6,270 bases of DNA from Bacteroidetes bacterium UBA955 (GTDB lineage Bacteria > Bacteroidota > Bacteroidia > NS11-12g > UBA955), in assembly GCA_002293105.1 (NCBI GenBank), contig DBCP01000135.1, positions 1 to 6,270 of the forward strand, written 5' to 3'. The notes below the pieces were generated by a model. The model was not told the DNA's origin, ran no database searches, and saw only the letters and a list, made by a program, of their open reading frames with translations. How positions within the stretch are numbered: position 1 is the stretch's first letter; each line of letters starts with the position of its first letter. Below are positions 1 to 6,270 of the stretch, one piece after another. The translations under genes and the position numbers were made by a program.

Positions 1-2878
1 TTGAAGTATCGGCCGCGTTTCCTGTTCCAAAGTTCCAGAAGAATTCCATTCCACCAGAAGTTACTTTTGACATGTTTTCAAACAGTACCGCATCGCCGTT
101 ACAGATACGTGCAGGCACTTTAAAATCTGCAGTTACTGAAGGATAAATCAATACACTGCGCTTGATGAATGTATCGCAACCATTGTTGTTATCGGTTACT
201 TTCAAAATCACAGTAATCAAACTATCTTCCAAGGTTGCATCAGAAGTTTTGAACTGAACTTCCATATTGGCAGATCCACTTGGCGCGGTCAAACTTGCAC
301 CAGTCACCGCCTTACCCGCTTGGGTGTAGGCTTGTACAGTTGCATACCAATTGTTTGGCAATGAAGACCCGTAGGTACTGTTGCTGTAAATACGTGGCGA
401 ACGCACATCGTAAATCACAGGCTGATTCAACACGGTTACATCATAAGGTCTGCCACGCTGATACACGGCCGTATTCGGCGTAGTTGTCTTGGTTGAAAAC
501 TCATAGTATCCTCCCCCTGGAGCAGGCTTCACCGTGGTGGTAAACGTCAAGGTATCGTTTTTGGTGTTATCATCTGGAATATCCAAATAAATCTTTATGG
601 TGGTAGCACCGGCAATCGACAATGTCATTGGTGCAGTGAATGTCACCTTTTGGGTAGTTCCCGCCAAGATTTTGTCTTTCACCACCTGGGTAGTTACTTT
701 TCCATTAATGCTGTAAGAAACGTTAAATCCATAAATGGTATCGATGAAATTGTTTTTGATATACAGATTGATACCCGTTGCTTCCCACCCTGCACACACA
801 GAGGTTGGCACAGAAAAATCAGACTTGGTCACTTCCGCATCCATGTAATTTTCCAACGCACCACGATCGTTCTTCACCTTATTGCGCAATGCTTTTGAAT
901 AGTCATCAACAACCCAAGTAGTTTGCTTCACGTTGTTTTGGTTTTCAAACACTTGTGATCGGTAGTCAATCTTGGCGATATCCTTAAAGCGATGATTTTG
1001 AAACTTCTCGCCCTTACCTGGCAAGTTTGTACCCATCCAAGCACCATAATTAGCACCAGAACCATTGGGATTATACCAATAGTTATCCATGTTATTCGTA
1101 TCATAATACGAATTATCGTCGATCGTTAAACCCGTCGCAGACCCATAGATATACATCTGAGAACAAGAATATGAGTTGGTCAACATAATGACATTGCCAA
1201 TCAAAGCAGTGCTACCATAGTTTCCACCGTAAAAACCATTGTGGTCTCTGTAGTAGTAACTTGAGCGAGAATTATCCATGTAAATGGTGTTTTGGTAAAA
1301 GCGCAACGGATAAGAGGCAGACGGATTGTAGAAGTAAATACAGTAATCGTAACCGTTCATGGCATTTTCAACCACCATGTTCGAACTCACGTCCGCAGCC
1401 ACATAGTAATAGATGTACATACCATAGAATGAGCTATAACTATAACCCAACGCCTCGTTTTTCCAGATCAAGTTGCGTTCAATCTTCCAATTCGCCGTAC
1501 CAGAATAGTTGTACATATCGATACCGTACAAACCATATCCATAACTGCTGTTGTTGTTTTTGTTAAACCGGATTTTATTGTCGTTACACTCATTGGCACT
1601 ACCAGAAGCATAACCAATCTCCATCCCATAGAAATAATAACCATCGTTGTTGTTCGTATCAACTTGGTTAGAATTCAATTTGATCAATTGATCAAAGTAA
1701 GAGTAAATCCCATAGAAATAGTAGGCGTAGTTGCTATTGTTGCGCACTTTGTTACCCGAAACACTGTGGTTGTATGAATAGTAAGAGTAGATACCATAGA
1801 AGTAGTAATAGCTCAAACACTTCTCCACGATGTTGTTGTCAACAAAAGAGGCGCGAGCGGAAGACGGGCGGTTATAATAAGTATAGATACCGTAAACATA
1901 GTAGGCACCGGCAGTACCGGTAGCACCCTTGAATGGCAAATCGTGCACATTGTTCTTTACGATTTGAATGCCGTAAGAATAGTAAGAATAAATCCCATAC
2001 AAGTATGAATAGGCATTGTTTGATGTGGCATTGGCGCGCGATAAATCATTGCCTTCCACTGTTTCACCATTCACGTAGTTCAAGTAAATACCGTAGTAGT
2101 AAAAGTTCTGGATGGTGTTCCCTTTGAAGGTATTGCCATTCACCGTTGAACTAAAATAGCTCGAAGAACCACAATCCAAGATACCATAAGTTGGACCAGG
2201 AGAATTGCTATTGGTGGTACGCATCAAACAGTTACTCACTGTGGTATTTTGTGCAACCACATACGAGGGATAGGTAAAGATGCTCGTTGCAGAACTACCG
2301 TAAACCACATAAGCACCCCCTGCCGTTGAACCTGACGCGATCGCACTGAATTGCATTGTACATGCATCCAAATTCACATAGGTGCAGGCATCGGTTCCAT
2401 TGGATTCAAAACGAATTACGCGTGAGTTAACCGCGGAATTGCTGTTCTCAATCACCAAGTTGCTGATGTTCACGTAATCGGTAGCCGTGAAACGAATCAC
2501 CTCTGAGTTACTCGCGGAAGTGGTTGTTGAACCCATCAAATACGTTACAGAACTGCTGAACTTGTACCCTTTACCATCGATGTTGATGGTGTTGGTTGAC
2601 GACGCACCCTTGATAGAACCAAAAGTAATGTTCTGTGTGGTGGTTTCATTGTTCAAAAAAGTAGCCGTCACCTTACCCGAAACCCCATTCGTGTTTAGTG
2701 ATGTTACAAAGCTTGCCAACGAAGTAAAATTCGTCGACGTGGCTGTCCCCAGCGGGTTGATGGTGTAAGATCCAGACAACTGGGCTTTCAAGCCCAATGC
2801 ACTGCATCCCATGACCAACAACGAAACAAACGGTTTGATCAAACCATTTGCATTGAATTTTGTGTAGTTTTTAAACAT
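1..2878 (-). CDS. Large exported beta-helix surface protein with CARDB-like and PKD-like modules (C-terminus beyond left edge)
   Basis: The minus-strand frame is open from ATG at 2878 to the left edge, giving 959 codons without a stop. Order of parts: Sec signal peptide (1-32); an N-terminal segment typical of Bacteroidota secreted proteins (about 33-85, with SGSYTINPLG, GVSGKVT and IKGASSTNTINIDG); a right-handed beta-helix (about 100-600) with Asn-rich rungs and a Tyr-rich repeat at 258-518; RGALENY near 675, resembling the DIGAxE motif that often closes such helices; a CARDB-like beta-sandwich (about 678-788, with NVSYSINGK and DNTKNDT); another beta-rich stretch (about 800-912); and the start of a PKD-like domain (914 on, with FFWNFGTG). 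It is probably secreted and anchored at the cell surface. A type IX sorting domain would be expected at the unseen C-terminus, but that is inference. The ligand or substrate is unknown, and beta-helix folds occur in both adhesins and polysaccharide lyases. No Shine-Dalgarno is seen; the leader is AT-rich. Confidence 0.88.
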   Translation of the reverse strand, partial: MFKNYTKFNANGLIKPFVSLLVMGCSALGLKAQLSGSYTINPLGTATSTNFTSLASFVTSLNTNGVSGKVTATFLNNETTTQNITFGSIKGASSTNTINIDGKGYKFSSSVTYLMGSTTTSASNSEVIRFTATDYVNISNLVIENSNSAVNSRVIRFESNGTDACTYVNLDACTMQFSAIASGSTAGGAYVVYGSSATSIFTYPSYVVAQNTTVSNCLMRTTNSNSPGPTYGILDCGSSSYFSSTVNGNTFKGNTIQNFYYYGIYLNYVNGETVEGNDLSRANATSNNAYSYLYGIYSYYSYGIQIVKNNVHDLPFKGATGTAGAYYVYGIYTYYNRPSSARASFVDNNIVEKCLSYYYFYGIYSYYSYNHSVSGNKVRNNSNYAYYFYGIYSYFDQLIKLNSNQVDTNNNDGYYFYGMEIGYASGSANECNDNKIRFNKNNNSSYGYGLYGIDMYNYSGTANWKIERNLIWKNEALGYSYSSFYGMYIYYYVAADVSSNMVVENAMNGYDYCIYFYNPSASYPLRFYQNTIYMDNSRSSYYYRDHNGFYGGNYGSTALIGNVIMLTNSYSCSQMYIYGSATGLTIDDNSYYDTNNMDNYWYNPNGSGANYGAWMGTNLPGKGEKFQNHRFKDIAKIDYRSQVFENQNNVKQTTWVVDDYSKALRNKVKNDRGALENYMDAEVTKSDFSVPTSVCAGWEATGINLYIKNNFIDTIYGFNVSYSINGKVTTQVVKDKILAGTTQKVTFTAPMTLSIAGATTIKIYLDIPDDNTKNDTLTFTTTVKPAPGGGYYEFSTKTTTPNTAVYQRGRPYDVTVLNQPVIYDVRSPRIYSNSTYGSSLPNNWYATVQAYTQAGKAVTGASLTAPSGSANMEVQFKTSDATLEDSLITVILKVTDNNNGCDTFIKRSVLIYPSVTADFKVPARICNGDAVLFENMSKVTSGGMEFFWNFGTGNAADTS
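2..139 (-). other. PKD-like domain, N-terminal part
   Basis: From residue 914 the protein reads SVTADFKVPARICNGDAVLF, then ENMSK and FFWNFGTGNAADTS at the window edge. The phrase 'C-x-G-x-x-V-x-F-x-N' followed by W-x-F-G-x-G is the usual first half of a PKD domain, an Ig-like beta-sandwich found in many extracellular proteins of Bacteroidota, where it serves as spacer or binding module. The second half, normally ending in a Y-x-V strand, lies outside the window. Confidence 0.75.
1325..2107 (-). repeat. Tyr-rich beta-helix repeat region, nine degenerate units
   Basis: Residues 258-518 contain nine units whose core reads roughly YYFYGIYSYYSY. The glycine of the YGI motif falls at residues 263, 295, 330, 362, 390, 418, 452 and 486, and the ninth unit has Cys at 513 in that place (YDYCIYFY). 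Spacing is 27-35 residues. About 52 of the 261 residues are Tyr. After each core comes a rung with a conserved Asn (EGNDL, VKNNV, VDNNI, SGNKV, NSNQV, NDNKI, IERNL, SSNMV, YQNTI), as in the Asn ladders of parallel beta-helices. Codons for the invariant residues differ among units (GGT/GGG, ATC/ATT, TAC/TAT), so the repeat is kept at protein level and is not a recent DNA duplication. Confidence 0.85.
1679..1696. repeat. Perfect 18-bp palindrome inside the beta-helix gene
   Basis: TTTGATCAATTGATCAAA equals its own reverse complement. It contains two GATC sites and encodes F-D-Q-L-I-K between repeat units five and six. It lies in coding sequence, so a regulatory role is not implied. Confidence 0.6.
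2783..2878 (-). other. Sec signal peptide of the beta-helix protein
   Basis: Residues 1-32 have a basic N-region (K3, K7, K15), a hydrophobic core (PFVSLLVMGCSALGL) and a likely signal peptidase I site, LKA|Q, after residue 32. The N-terminal domain begins immediately afterwards with QLSGSYTI, a usual arrangement in Bacteroidota secreted proteins. VMGC at 22-25 loosely resembles a lipobox, but Met at -2 is atypical, so signal peptidase I is preferred. Confidence 0.8.
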
Positions 2879-2971
2879 GGTATTGATTGTGTAATTTATT
2901 TATATTTTTACACCTGCAATATCAGTATAAAAAAGCCTAAAACCTTTTAAATATAGGAATTATGACACTCT

Positions 2972-3046
2972 AAAAACAATAAAAAATACTATAATTTATG
3001 ATAAAAAATCATAGTGAATTATTTTAAAAATAAAAATAATTATAGT
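2972..3046 (-). terminator. AT-rich branched inverted repeat with T-tracts, probable terminator of the FAD dehydrogenase gene
   Basis: The gap between the two minus-strand genes holds three perfect inverted repeats. An outer pair is ACTATAATT (2988-2996) with AATTATAGT (3038-3046). An inner hairpin pairs AATTATTTT (3017-3025) with AAAATAATT (3033-3041) around a 7-nt loop. A second inner hairpin pairs TATGAT (2997-3002) with ATCATA (3008-3013) around five A. The inner 9-bp stem shares AATT with the outer arm, so they compete or form a three-way junction closed by ACTAT/ATAGT. Read on the minus strand, the structure lies 65 nt after the dehydrogenase stop and is followed by T-runs at 2986-2981 and 2976-2972. 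Stems are almost all A-T, so they are weak, and inverted repeats arise easily in such sequence. Confidence 0.4.
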
Positions 3047-3111
3047 TTATTTTAGCCGAAAGCAACATAAACCCTAGTTTACCATCACCCGAATCGAATA
3101 ATAAACACGTA

Positions 3112-4659
3112 TCATTTCAACTTGAGAACCCTATCTATGGCATTTGCTACGCGCATTCCATCCAATGCTGCACTCATTATTCCGCCTGCATAACCCGCCC
3201 CCTCTCCACAAGGAAACAAATTCATCACCCCAGTGTGCTGCAAAGTGTCTGTTAGCCTAGGAATCCTGACTGGTGATGAGGTTCGGGATTCTACCCCCAC
3301 CAAAATCGCGTCGTTCGTCCTAAATCCCCGCATTTTCTTACCCAAAACCACCAATGATTCACGAATTCGATTGTGAATGGCCGGCGAAAGAACATCGCCA
3401 ATACTGGCAGTTACCAATCCTGGCAAATAACTATTTTCTGGCAAGTTCGCACTCACTTTTCCTTGGATAAAATCCTCCATACGCTGTGCTGGTGCGCTCA
3501 AACTCCCTGAAACCCGAAACGCCTGCTGCTCCCAATGTTGCTGGTAACGCAATGCGCGGAGTGCTCCGGCTGAATTAAACGGTGCAAAATCACGATCATC
3601 CACCGTAACCACAAACCCAGAGTTGGCAAATTTTCCGTTGCGCTTGCTGGGGCTCCAGCCATTGACAACAACCTCGCCGGCCGCGGTAGCGGCCGGCGCA
3701 ATGATTCCTCCCGGACACATACAGAACGAAAAAACACCCCTGCCCTGAATCTGTTCCACCAAACTATAACTCGACGGTGGCAAACCATCGCCCCGCATAT
3801 CACACTTATACTGAATTTGATCAACCAACCCCTGTGGATGCTCCAATCGCACCCCTATCGCAAACGGTTTCGCCTCAATCGCAACACCAGAACGATCCAA
3901 CAATTCAAAAATATCCCGCGCCGAATGTCCCGTTGCCAAAACAACCGCATCTACCTCTAAGCGCACTCCGCCATTCAACATCAATGCCTTCACCTTTCCG
4001 CCAGTCAATTCCATCCCATCTACCCGGCTATTGAATCGCACTTCTCCCCCACAATCCTCAATCGACTTGCGCAACCCTTCCACCAACTGTGGCAATTTAT
4101 TCGTGCCGATATGCGGATGAGCCTCGTATTTGATCGCCTCAGGCGCACCGTGATCCACCAAACTCTGTAACACCTTCTGAACCGGACCTCGTTTGTTGCT
4201 GCGCGTATACAACTTCCCATCAGAATAGGTTCCCGCGCCGCCCTCGCCAAAACAATAATTGCTCTCAGCATTCACCACTTTCTCGCGATTCATGACCGCC
4301 AAATCACGCCTGCGCTCTTTCACCGCCTTTCCCCGCTCCAGCACAACCGGTTTCAACCCCAACTCTATCAACTCCAGTGCACAATATAGTCCGGCCGGAC
4401 CGGCACCAATCACATGAACTTCTTTGCTTTTCGATACATCCTGCAACCGAAAACCCGCTTCCATCATTGGCTCATCACCCTTGCCATATACCTCCGCCGT
4501 AACCAAAAAATAGGGCTGCCTTCCCCGTGCATCCAAACTCTTTTTCTTCCACACAACCAACCCTGCAGGATCCCTCGCCTCGACACAAAACTTACGATTC
4601 ACCGCAGCCTCATCCCCCATTTCCGAGGGCGTAAATTTCAATTGTATCGTTTTCGGCAT
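3112..4659 (-). CDS. FAD-dependent dehydrogenase, COG2509 type (NAD(P)/FAD-dependent oxidoreductase)
   Basis: This complete 515-residue protein belongs to a widespread but poorly characterised flavoprotein family. An N-terminal segment (about 1-75) precedes a Rossmann FAD-binding site, VHVIGAGPAG (81-90), with an acidic/basic strand end VVLERG (105-110). Further family blocks are FGEGGAGTYSDGKL (137-150), HPHIGTNKL (181-189), a second nucleotide-contact motif VVLATGHSARD (239-249), SFCMCPGG (311-318), VVNGWSPSKRN (331-341), GVESRTSSPVR (455-465) and the C-terminal flavin-closing motif PCGEGAGYAGGIMSAALDG (483-501). The full set of motifs and normal length indicate an intact cytoplasmic enzyme. 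The substrate is unknown. ATG at 4659 is chosen because the N-terminal segment MPKTIQLKFTP begins there and a TAnnTTTG element lies just upstream. It is transcribed divergently from trpS and probably terminates in the AT-rich gap to its left. GidA- or thioredoxin-reductase-like alternatives fit less well. Confidence 0.9.
   Translation of the reverse strand: MPKTIQLKFTPSEMGDEAAVNRKFCVEARDPAGLVVWKKKSLDARGRQPYFLVTAEVYGKGDEPMMEAGFRLQDVSKSKEVHVIGAGPAGLYCALELIELGLKPVVLERGKAVKERRRDLAVMNREKVVNAESNYCFGEGGAGTYSDGKLYTRSNKRGPVQKVLQSLVDHGAPEAIKYEAHPHIGTNKLPQLVEGLRKSIEDCGGEVRFNSRVDGMELTGGKVKALMLNGGVRLEVDAVVLATGHSARDIFELLDRSGVAIEAKPFAIGVRLEHPQGLVDQIQYKCDMRGDGLPPSSYSLVEQIQGRGVFSFCMCPGGIIAPAATAAGEVVVNGWSPSKRNGKFANSGFVVTVDDRDFAPFNSAGALRALRYQQHWEQQAFRVSGSLSAPAQRMEDFIQGKVSANLPENSYLPGLVTASIGDVLSPAIHNRIRESLVVLGKKMRGFRTNDAILVGVESRTSSPVRIPRLTDTLQHTGVMNLFPCGEGAGYAGGIMSAALDGMRVANAIDRVLKLK
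3675..3698. repeat. Perfect 10-bp all-GC hairpin inside the FAD dehydrogenase gene
   Basis: CGCCGGCCGC (3675-3684) and GCGGCCGGCG (3689-3698) are perfect reverse complements around a 4-nt loop. In the minus-strand mRNA the loop is UACC. The stretch encodes A-P-A-A-T-A-A-G (about residues 321-328). No T-tract follows, so it is not an intrinsic terminator. Confidence 0.7.
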
Positions 4660-4663
4660 GCCA

Positions 4664-4671
4664 CAAAAATA
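4664..4671 (-). promoter_or_regulatory. Candidate Bacteroidota -7 element for the FAD dehydrogenase gene
   Basis: On the minus strand, TATTTTTG fits the TAnnTTTG consensus and ends 4 nt before the ATG at 4659. A clear -33 TTTG at the expected distance of about 19-21 nt is not seen. If used, transcription would start at or very near the start codon, giving a leaderless or near-leaderless mRNA. Confidence 0.35.
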
Positions 4672-4754
4672 CGCCTCAAAGCTTGGTTTTCGCCTACTAA
4701 GCCACCCCCAAGCCCATTTCTATGCGATTTCGCACAAATCCCCCGCGATTTTCC

Positions 4755-4762
4755 TAATTTTG
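4755..4762 (+). promoter_or_regulatory. Candidate Bacteroidota -7 element for trpS
   Basis: TAATTTTG fits TAnnTTTG and ends 5 nt before the trpS ATG at 4768. There is no good -33 TTTG; GATTTCG around 4727-4732 is the nearest partial match. There is no Shine-Dalgarno sequence, consistent with a near-leaderless message, but the element is short and could be chance. Confidence 0.4.
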
Positions 4763-4767
4763 CCCTC

Positions 4768-5766
4768 ATGAAAGAAGTGGTAGTCAGCGGGATTCGTCCC
4801 ACCGGAAAATTGCACCTAGGCAACTATTTTGGTGCATTCAAGAATTTTCTGAAGCTCCAAGAGCAGTTCGATTCCTATTTTTTCATCGCCGATTACCACA
4901 GCCTTACCACCCACCCCACACCCGGTGATCTAAACGCCTCGGTAAAACGCGTATTGGCAGAATACATCGCCCTGGGCCTGGACCCAGAAAAATGCACCAT
5001 CTATTTTCAGAGCGATGTGCCAGAAACTGCTGAACTTTACCTTTTCCTGAACATGAATGCTTATTTGGGCGAACTCGAACGCGTGACTTCTTTCAAAGAC
5101 AAAGCCCGCACACAACCCAACAACATCAATGCAGGATTGCTCACCTACCCCGTTTTGATGGCGGCCGATATCCTACTGCATCGCGGCGTAAAAGTCCCCG
5201 TAGGAAAAGACCAAGAGCAACACCTGGAAATGGCTCGCACCTTCGCCAATCGCTTCAATCGCCTCTACAACAACGAATATTTCCCCGAGCCCCAAGCCTT
5301 CAGCTTTGAACAAAACTTGGTAAAAGTCCCCGGCCTCACGGGCACTGGAAAGATGAGCAAAAGCGCTGGTGAAGCCGACACCATCTACCTCGACGAAGAG
5401 GCAACCTTGCTGAATAAAAAAATCATGAAGGCTGTGAGCGATAGCGGTCCGTCAGAACCTGGCTCACCCAAATCTACCCCGGTTCAAAACTTGTTCGATT
5501 TAATGGGACTTGTTTGCGCACCAGATACCATTCAATTTTTCGACGATAGCCACAAAGCTGGCACCATCCGCTATGGCGATTTAAAAAAGCAATTGGCGAC
5601 CGACATGGAAACCTTCATCGCCCCGTTGCGCGACAAGATCCACACCACCATGGGCGATGAGAAACGGCTGATGGAAATCGCTCGATTTGGCGCGGAAAAA
5701 GCCCGGATATCGGCCCAAAAAACCATCCGAGAAGTTCGCGAAATCATCGGTTTTGGCAATCGCTAA
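4768..5766 (+). CDS. trpS: Tryptophanyl-tRNA synthetase
   Basis: This class I aminoacyl-tRNA synthetase charges tRNA-Trp with tryptophan in the cytoplasm, using ATP. The 332-residue length is normal for bacterial TrpRS. The HIGH-type ATP motif is HLGN (16-19) in SGIRPTGKLHLGNYFGA. The tryptophan pocket includes YPVLMAADILL (127-137), where D134 corresponds to the Asp that recognises the indole nitrogen in characterised bacterial TrpRS. VGKDQEQHLEMAR (145-157) is another family block. The KMSKS loop is exact at 195-199 (GTGKMSKSAG). The C-terminal helical region ends with FGAEKARISAQKTIREVREIIGF. The frame is open upstream as far as 4414, but ATG 4768 is the start: MKEVVVSGIRPTG aligns with family N-termini, and the upstream part is antisense to the FAD gene. 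The enzyme appears complete. A glycosyltransferase follows after 57 bp and may be cotranscribed. Confidence 0.96.
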   Translation: MKEVVVSGIRPTGKLHLGNYFGAFKNFLKLQEQFDSYFFIADYHSLTTHPTPGDLNASVKRVLAEYIALGLDPEKCTIYFQSDVPETAELYLFLNMNAYLGELERVTSFKDKARTQPNNINAGLLTYPVLMAADILLHRGVKVPVGKDQEQHLEMARTFANRFNRLYNNEYFPEPQAFSFEQNLVKVPGLTGTGKMSKSAGEADTIYLDEEATLLNKKIMKAVSDSGPSEPGSPKSTPVQNLFDLMGLVCAPDTIQFFDDSHKAGTIRYGDLKKQLATDMETFIAPLRDKIHTTMGDEKRLMEIARFGAEKARISAQKTIREVREIIGFGNR

Positions 5767-5823
5767 CCGCAGTTGAACCCCTCAAATACATCAATTTCCA
5801 ACCCTTTATCGTAAATTGCACCC

Positions 5824-6270
5824 ATGCTCAACGTTTCCCTGGTTATCCCCTTGTACAACGAAGCCGAGTCCCTGCCTGAATTACACGCTTGGATTGTTCG
5901 CGTTTGTAAGCAAGAAAACTTGTCGTATGAAGTATTGCTGCTCGACGATGGCAGCACGGATGCGTCATGGGACATCATTCAGGGATTGCGTCAGCAAGAC
6001 CCCAACGTTCGAGGGTTCCGATTCCGAACCAATTACGGCAAAAGCGCGGCCTTGAATGTCGGTTTTGCAGAAGCCAAAGGCGAAGTGGTTATCACCATGG
6101 ATGCCGATTTGCAAGATTCGCCAGATGAAATTCCTGGTTTGCGAAATATGATACTCGAAGAAGGCTATCACGTGGTGAGTGGCTGGAAAAAGAAACGCTA
6201 CGACCCCATCAGCAAAACCATCCCCACCAAGTTGTTCAATTGGGCCACCCGCAAAATCAGCGATTTGGAA
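5824..6270 (+). CDS. Family 2 glycosyltransferase, DPM1/GtrB-like, N-terminal part (right edge cuts it)
   Basis: The frame from ATG 5824 is open to the edge, giving 149 codons. It is a GT-A fold inverting glycosyltransferase. VSLVIPLYNEAESLPEL (4-20) is the N-terminal strand and loop that hold the nucleotide; DDGSTD (41-46) contacts the nucleotide sugar; NYGKSAALNVGFAEAKG (70-86) is typical of the family; DADLQD (93-98) carries the metal-binding D-x-D. VVSGWKKKRYDP (117-128) and TKLFNWATRKIS (135-146) match bacterial DPM1-like enzymes, which usually transfer a sugar from a nucleotide sugar to polyprenyl phosphate at the inner membrane. Such enzymes commonly end in two transmembrane helices, which would lie beyond the window. 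The donor sugar and acceptor cannot be read from the sequence. It may share a transcript with trpS. TAAATTG at 5812-5818 only partly resembles a -7 element. Confidence 0.9.
   Translation, partial: MLNVSLVIPLYNEAESLPELHAWIVRVCKQENLSYEVLLLDDGSTDASWDIIQGLRQQDPNVRGFRFRTNYGKSAALNVGFAEAKGEVVITMDADLQDSPDEIPGLRNMILEEGYHVVSGWKKKRYDPISKTIPTKLFNWATRKISDLE

Noticed and set aside
1261..1566. Plus-strand open frame of 101 codons rich in Ser, Asn, Arg and Cys
   Set aside because: It is antisense to the Tyr-rich repeat, and its composition is explained by that repeat; no domain is visible.
1325..2107. Regularly spaced similar DNA segments that might suggest a CRISPR array or satellite
   Set aside because: The similarity is at the protein level, the spacing is irregular (81-105 bp), the units differ at synonymous sites, and the frame is open throughout.
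2487..2768. Plus-strand open frame of 93 codons with a Val/Leu-rich, protein-like sequence
   Set aside because: It lies wholly opposite the beta-strand-rich N-terminal part of the surface protein; the hydrophobic look is what antisense of that codon usage gives.
2781..2796. Inverted repeat TGGGCTTTCAAGCCCA near the signal peptide cleavage site
   Set aside because: The stem is only 6 bp around a 4-nt loop, lies in coding sequence and has no T-tract; it is likely chance.
3777..4034. Plus-strand open frame of 85 codons rich in Pro and Ser
   Set aside because: It is antisense to the FAD dehydrogenase, whose reading frame is strongly supported by family motifs.
4414..4767. An in-frame upstream extension of trpS by 118 codons
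   Set aside because: It is antisense to the 5' part of the FAD dehydrogenase gene, shows no domain, and the TrpRS family begins at the motif starting at 4768.

Overview
The window most likely comes from a member of the Bacteroidota. Three observations point there. The large left-hand protein has the look of the secreted, multi-domain proteins that phylum exports (Sec signal, beta-helix, CARDB-like module, PKD-like module). None of the four gene starts has a convincing Shine-Dalgarno sequence. TAnnTTTG elements, the -7 consensus of Bacteroidota promoters, lie directly upstream of two divergent genes. No genus can be assigned from the sequence alone.

Layout: (1) Positions 1-2878, minus strand, hold at least 959 codons of one large exported protein whose C-terminus lies beyond the left edge. 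(2) Positions 2879-3111 are a very AT-rich intergenic gap with nested inverted repeats, probably the terminator of the gene to its right plus the leader of the surface-protein gene. (3) Positions 3112-4659, minus strand, encode a complete 515-residue FAD-dependent dehydrogenase of the COG2509 type, function unknown. (4) Positions 4660-4767 are a 108-bp divergent promoter region. (5) Positions 4768-5766, plus strand, encode a complete tryptophanyl-tRNA synthetase (trpS, 332 residues). (6) Positions 5824-6270, plus strand, hold the first 149 codons of a family 2 glycosyltransferase of the DPM1/GtrB-like type, cut by the right edge.

The genes do not form an obvious pathway. trpS and the glycosyltransferase are codirectional with a 57-bp gap and may be cotranscribed. 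The dehydrogenase is divergent from them, and the surface protein is probably a separate transcription unit. The most distinctive element is the tyrosine-rich repeat in the beta-helix of the surface protein: nine units of 27-35 residues, each with an aromatic YGIY-like core followed by an Asn-containing rung. No CRISPR array, transposon, tRNA or rRNA was seen, and I found no convincing undescribed multi-gene system.
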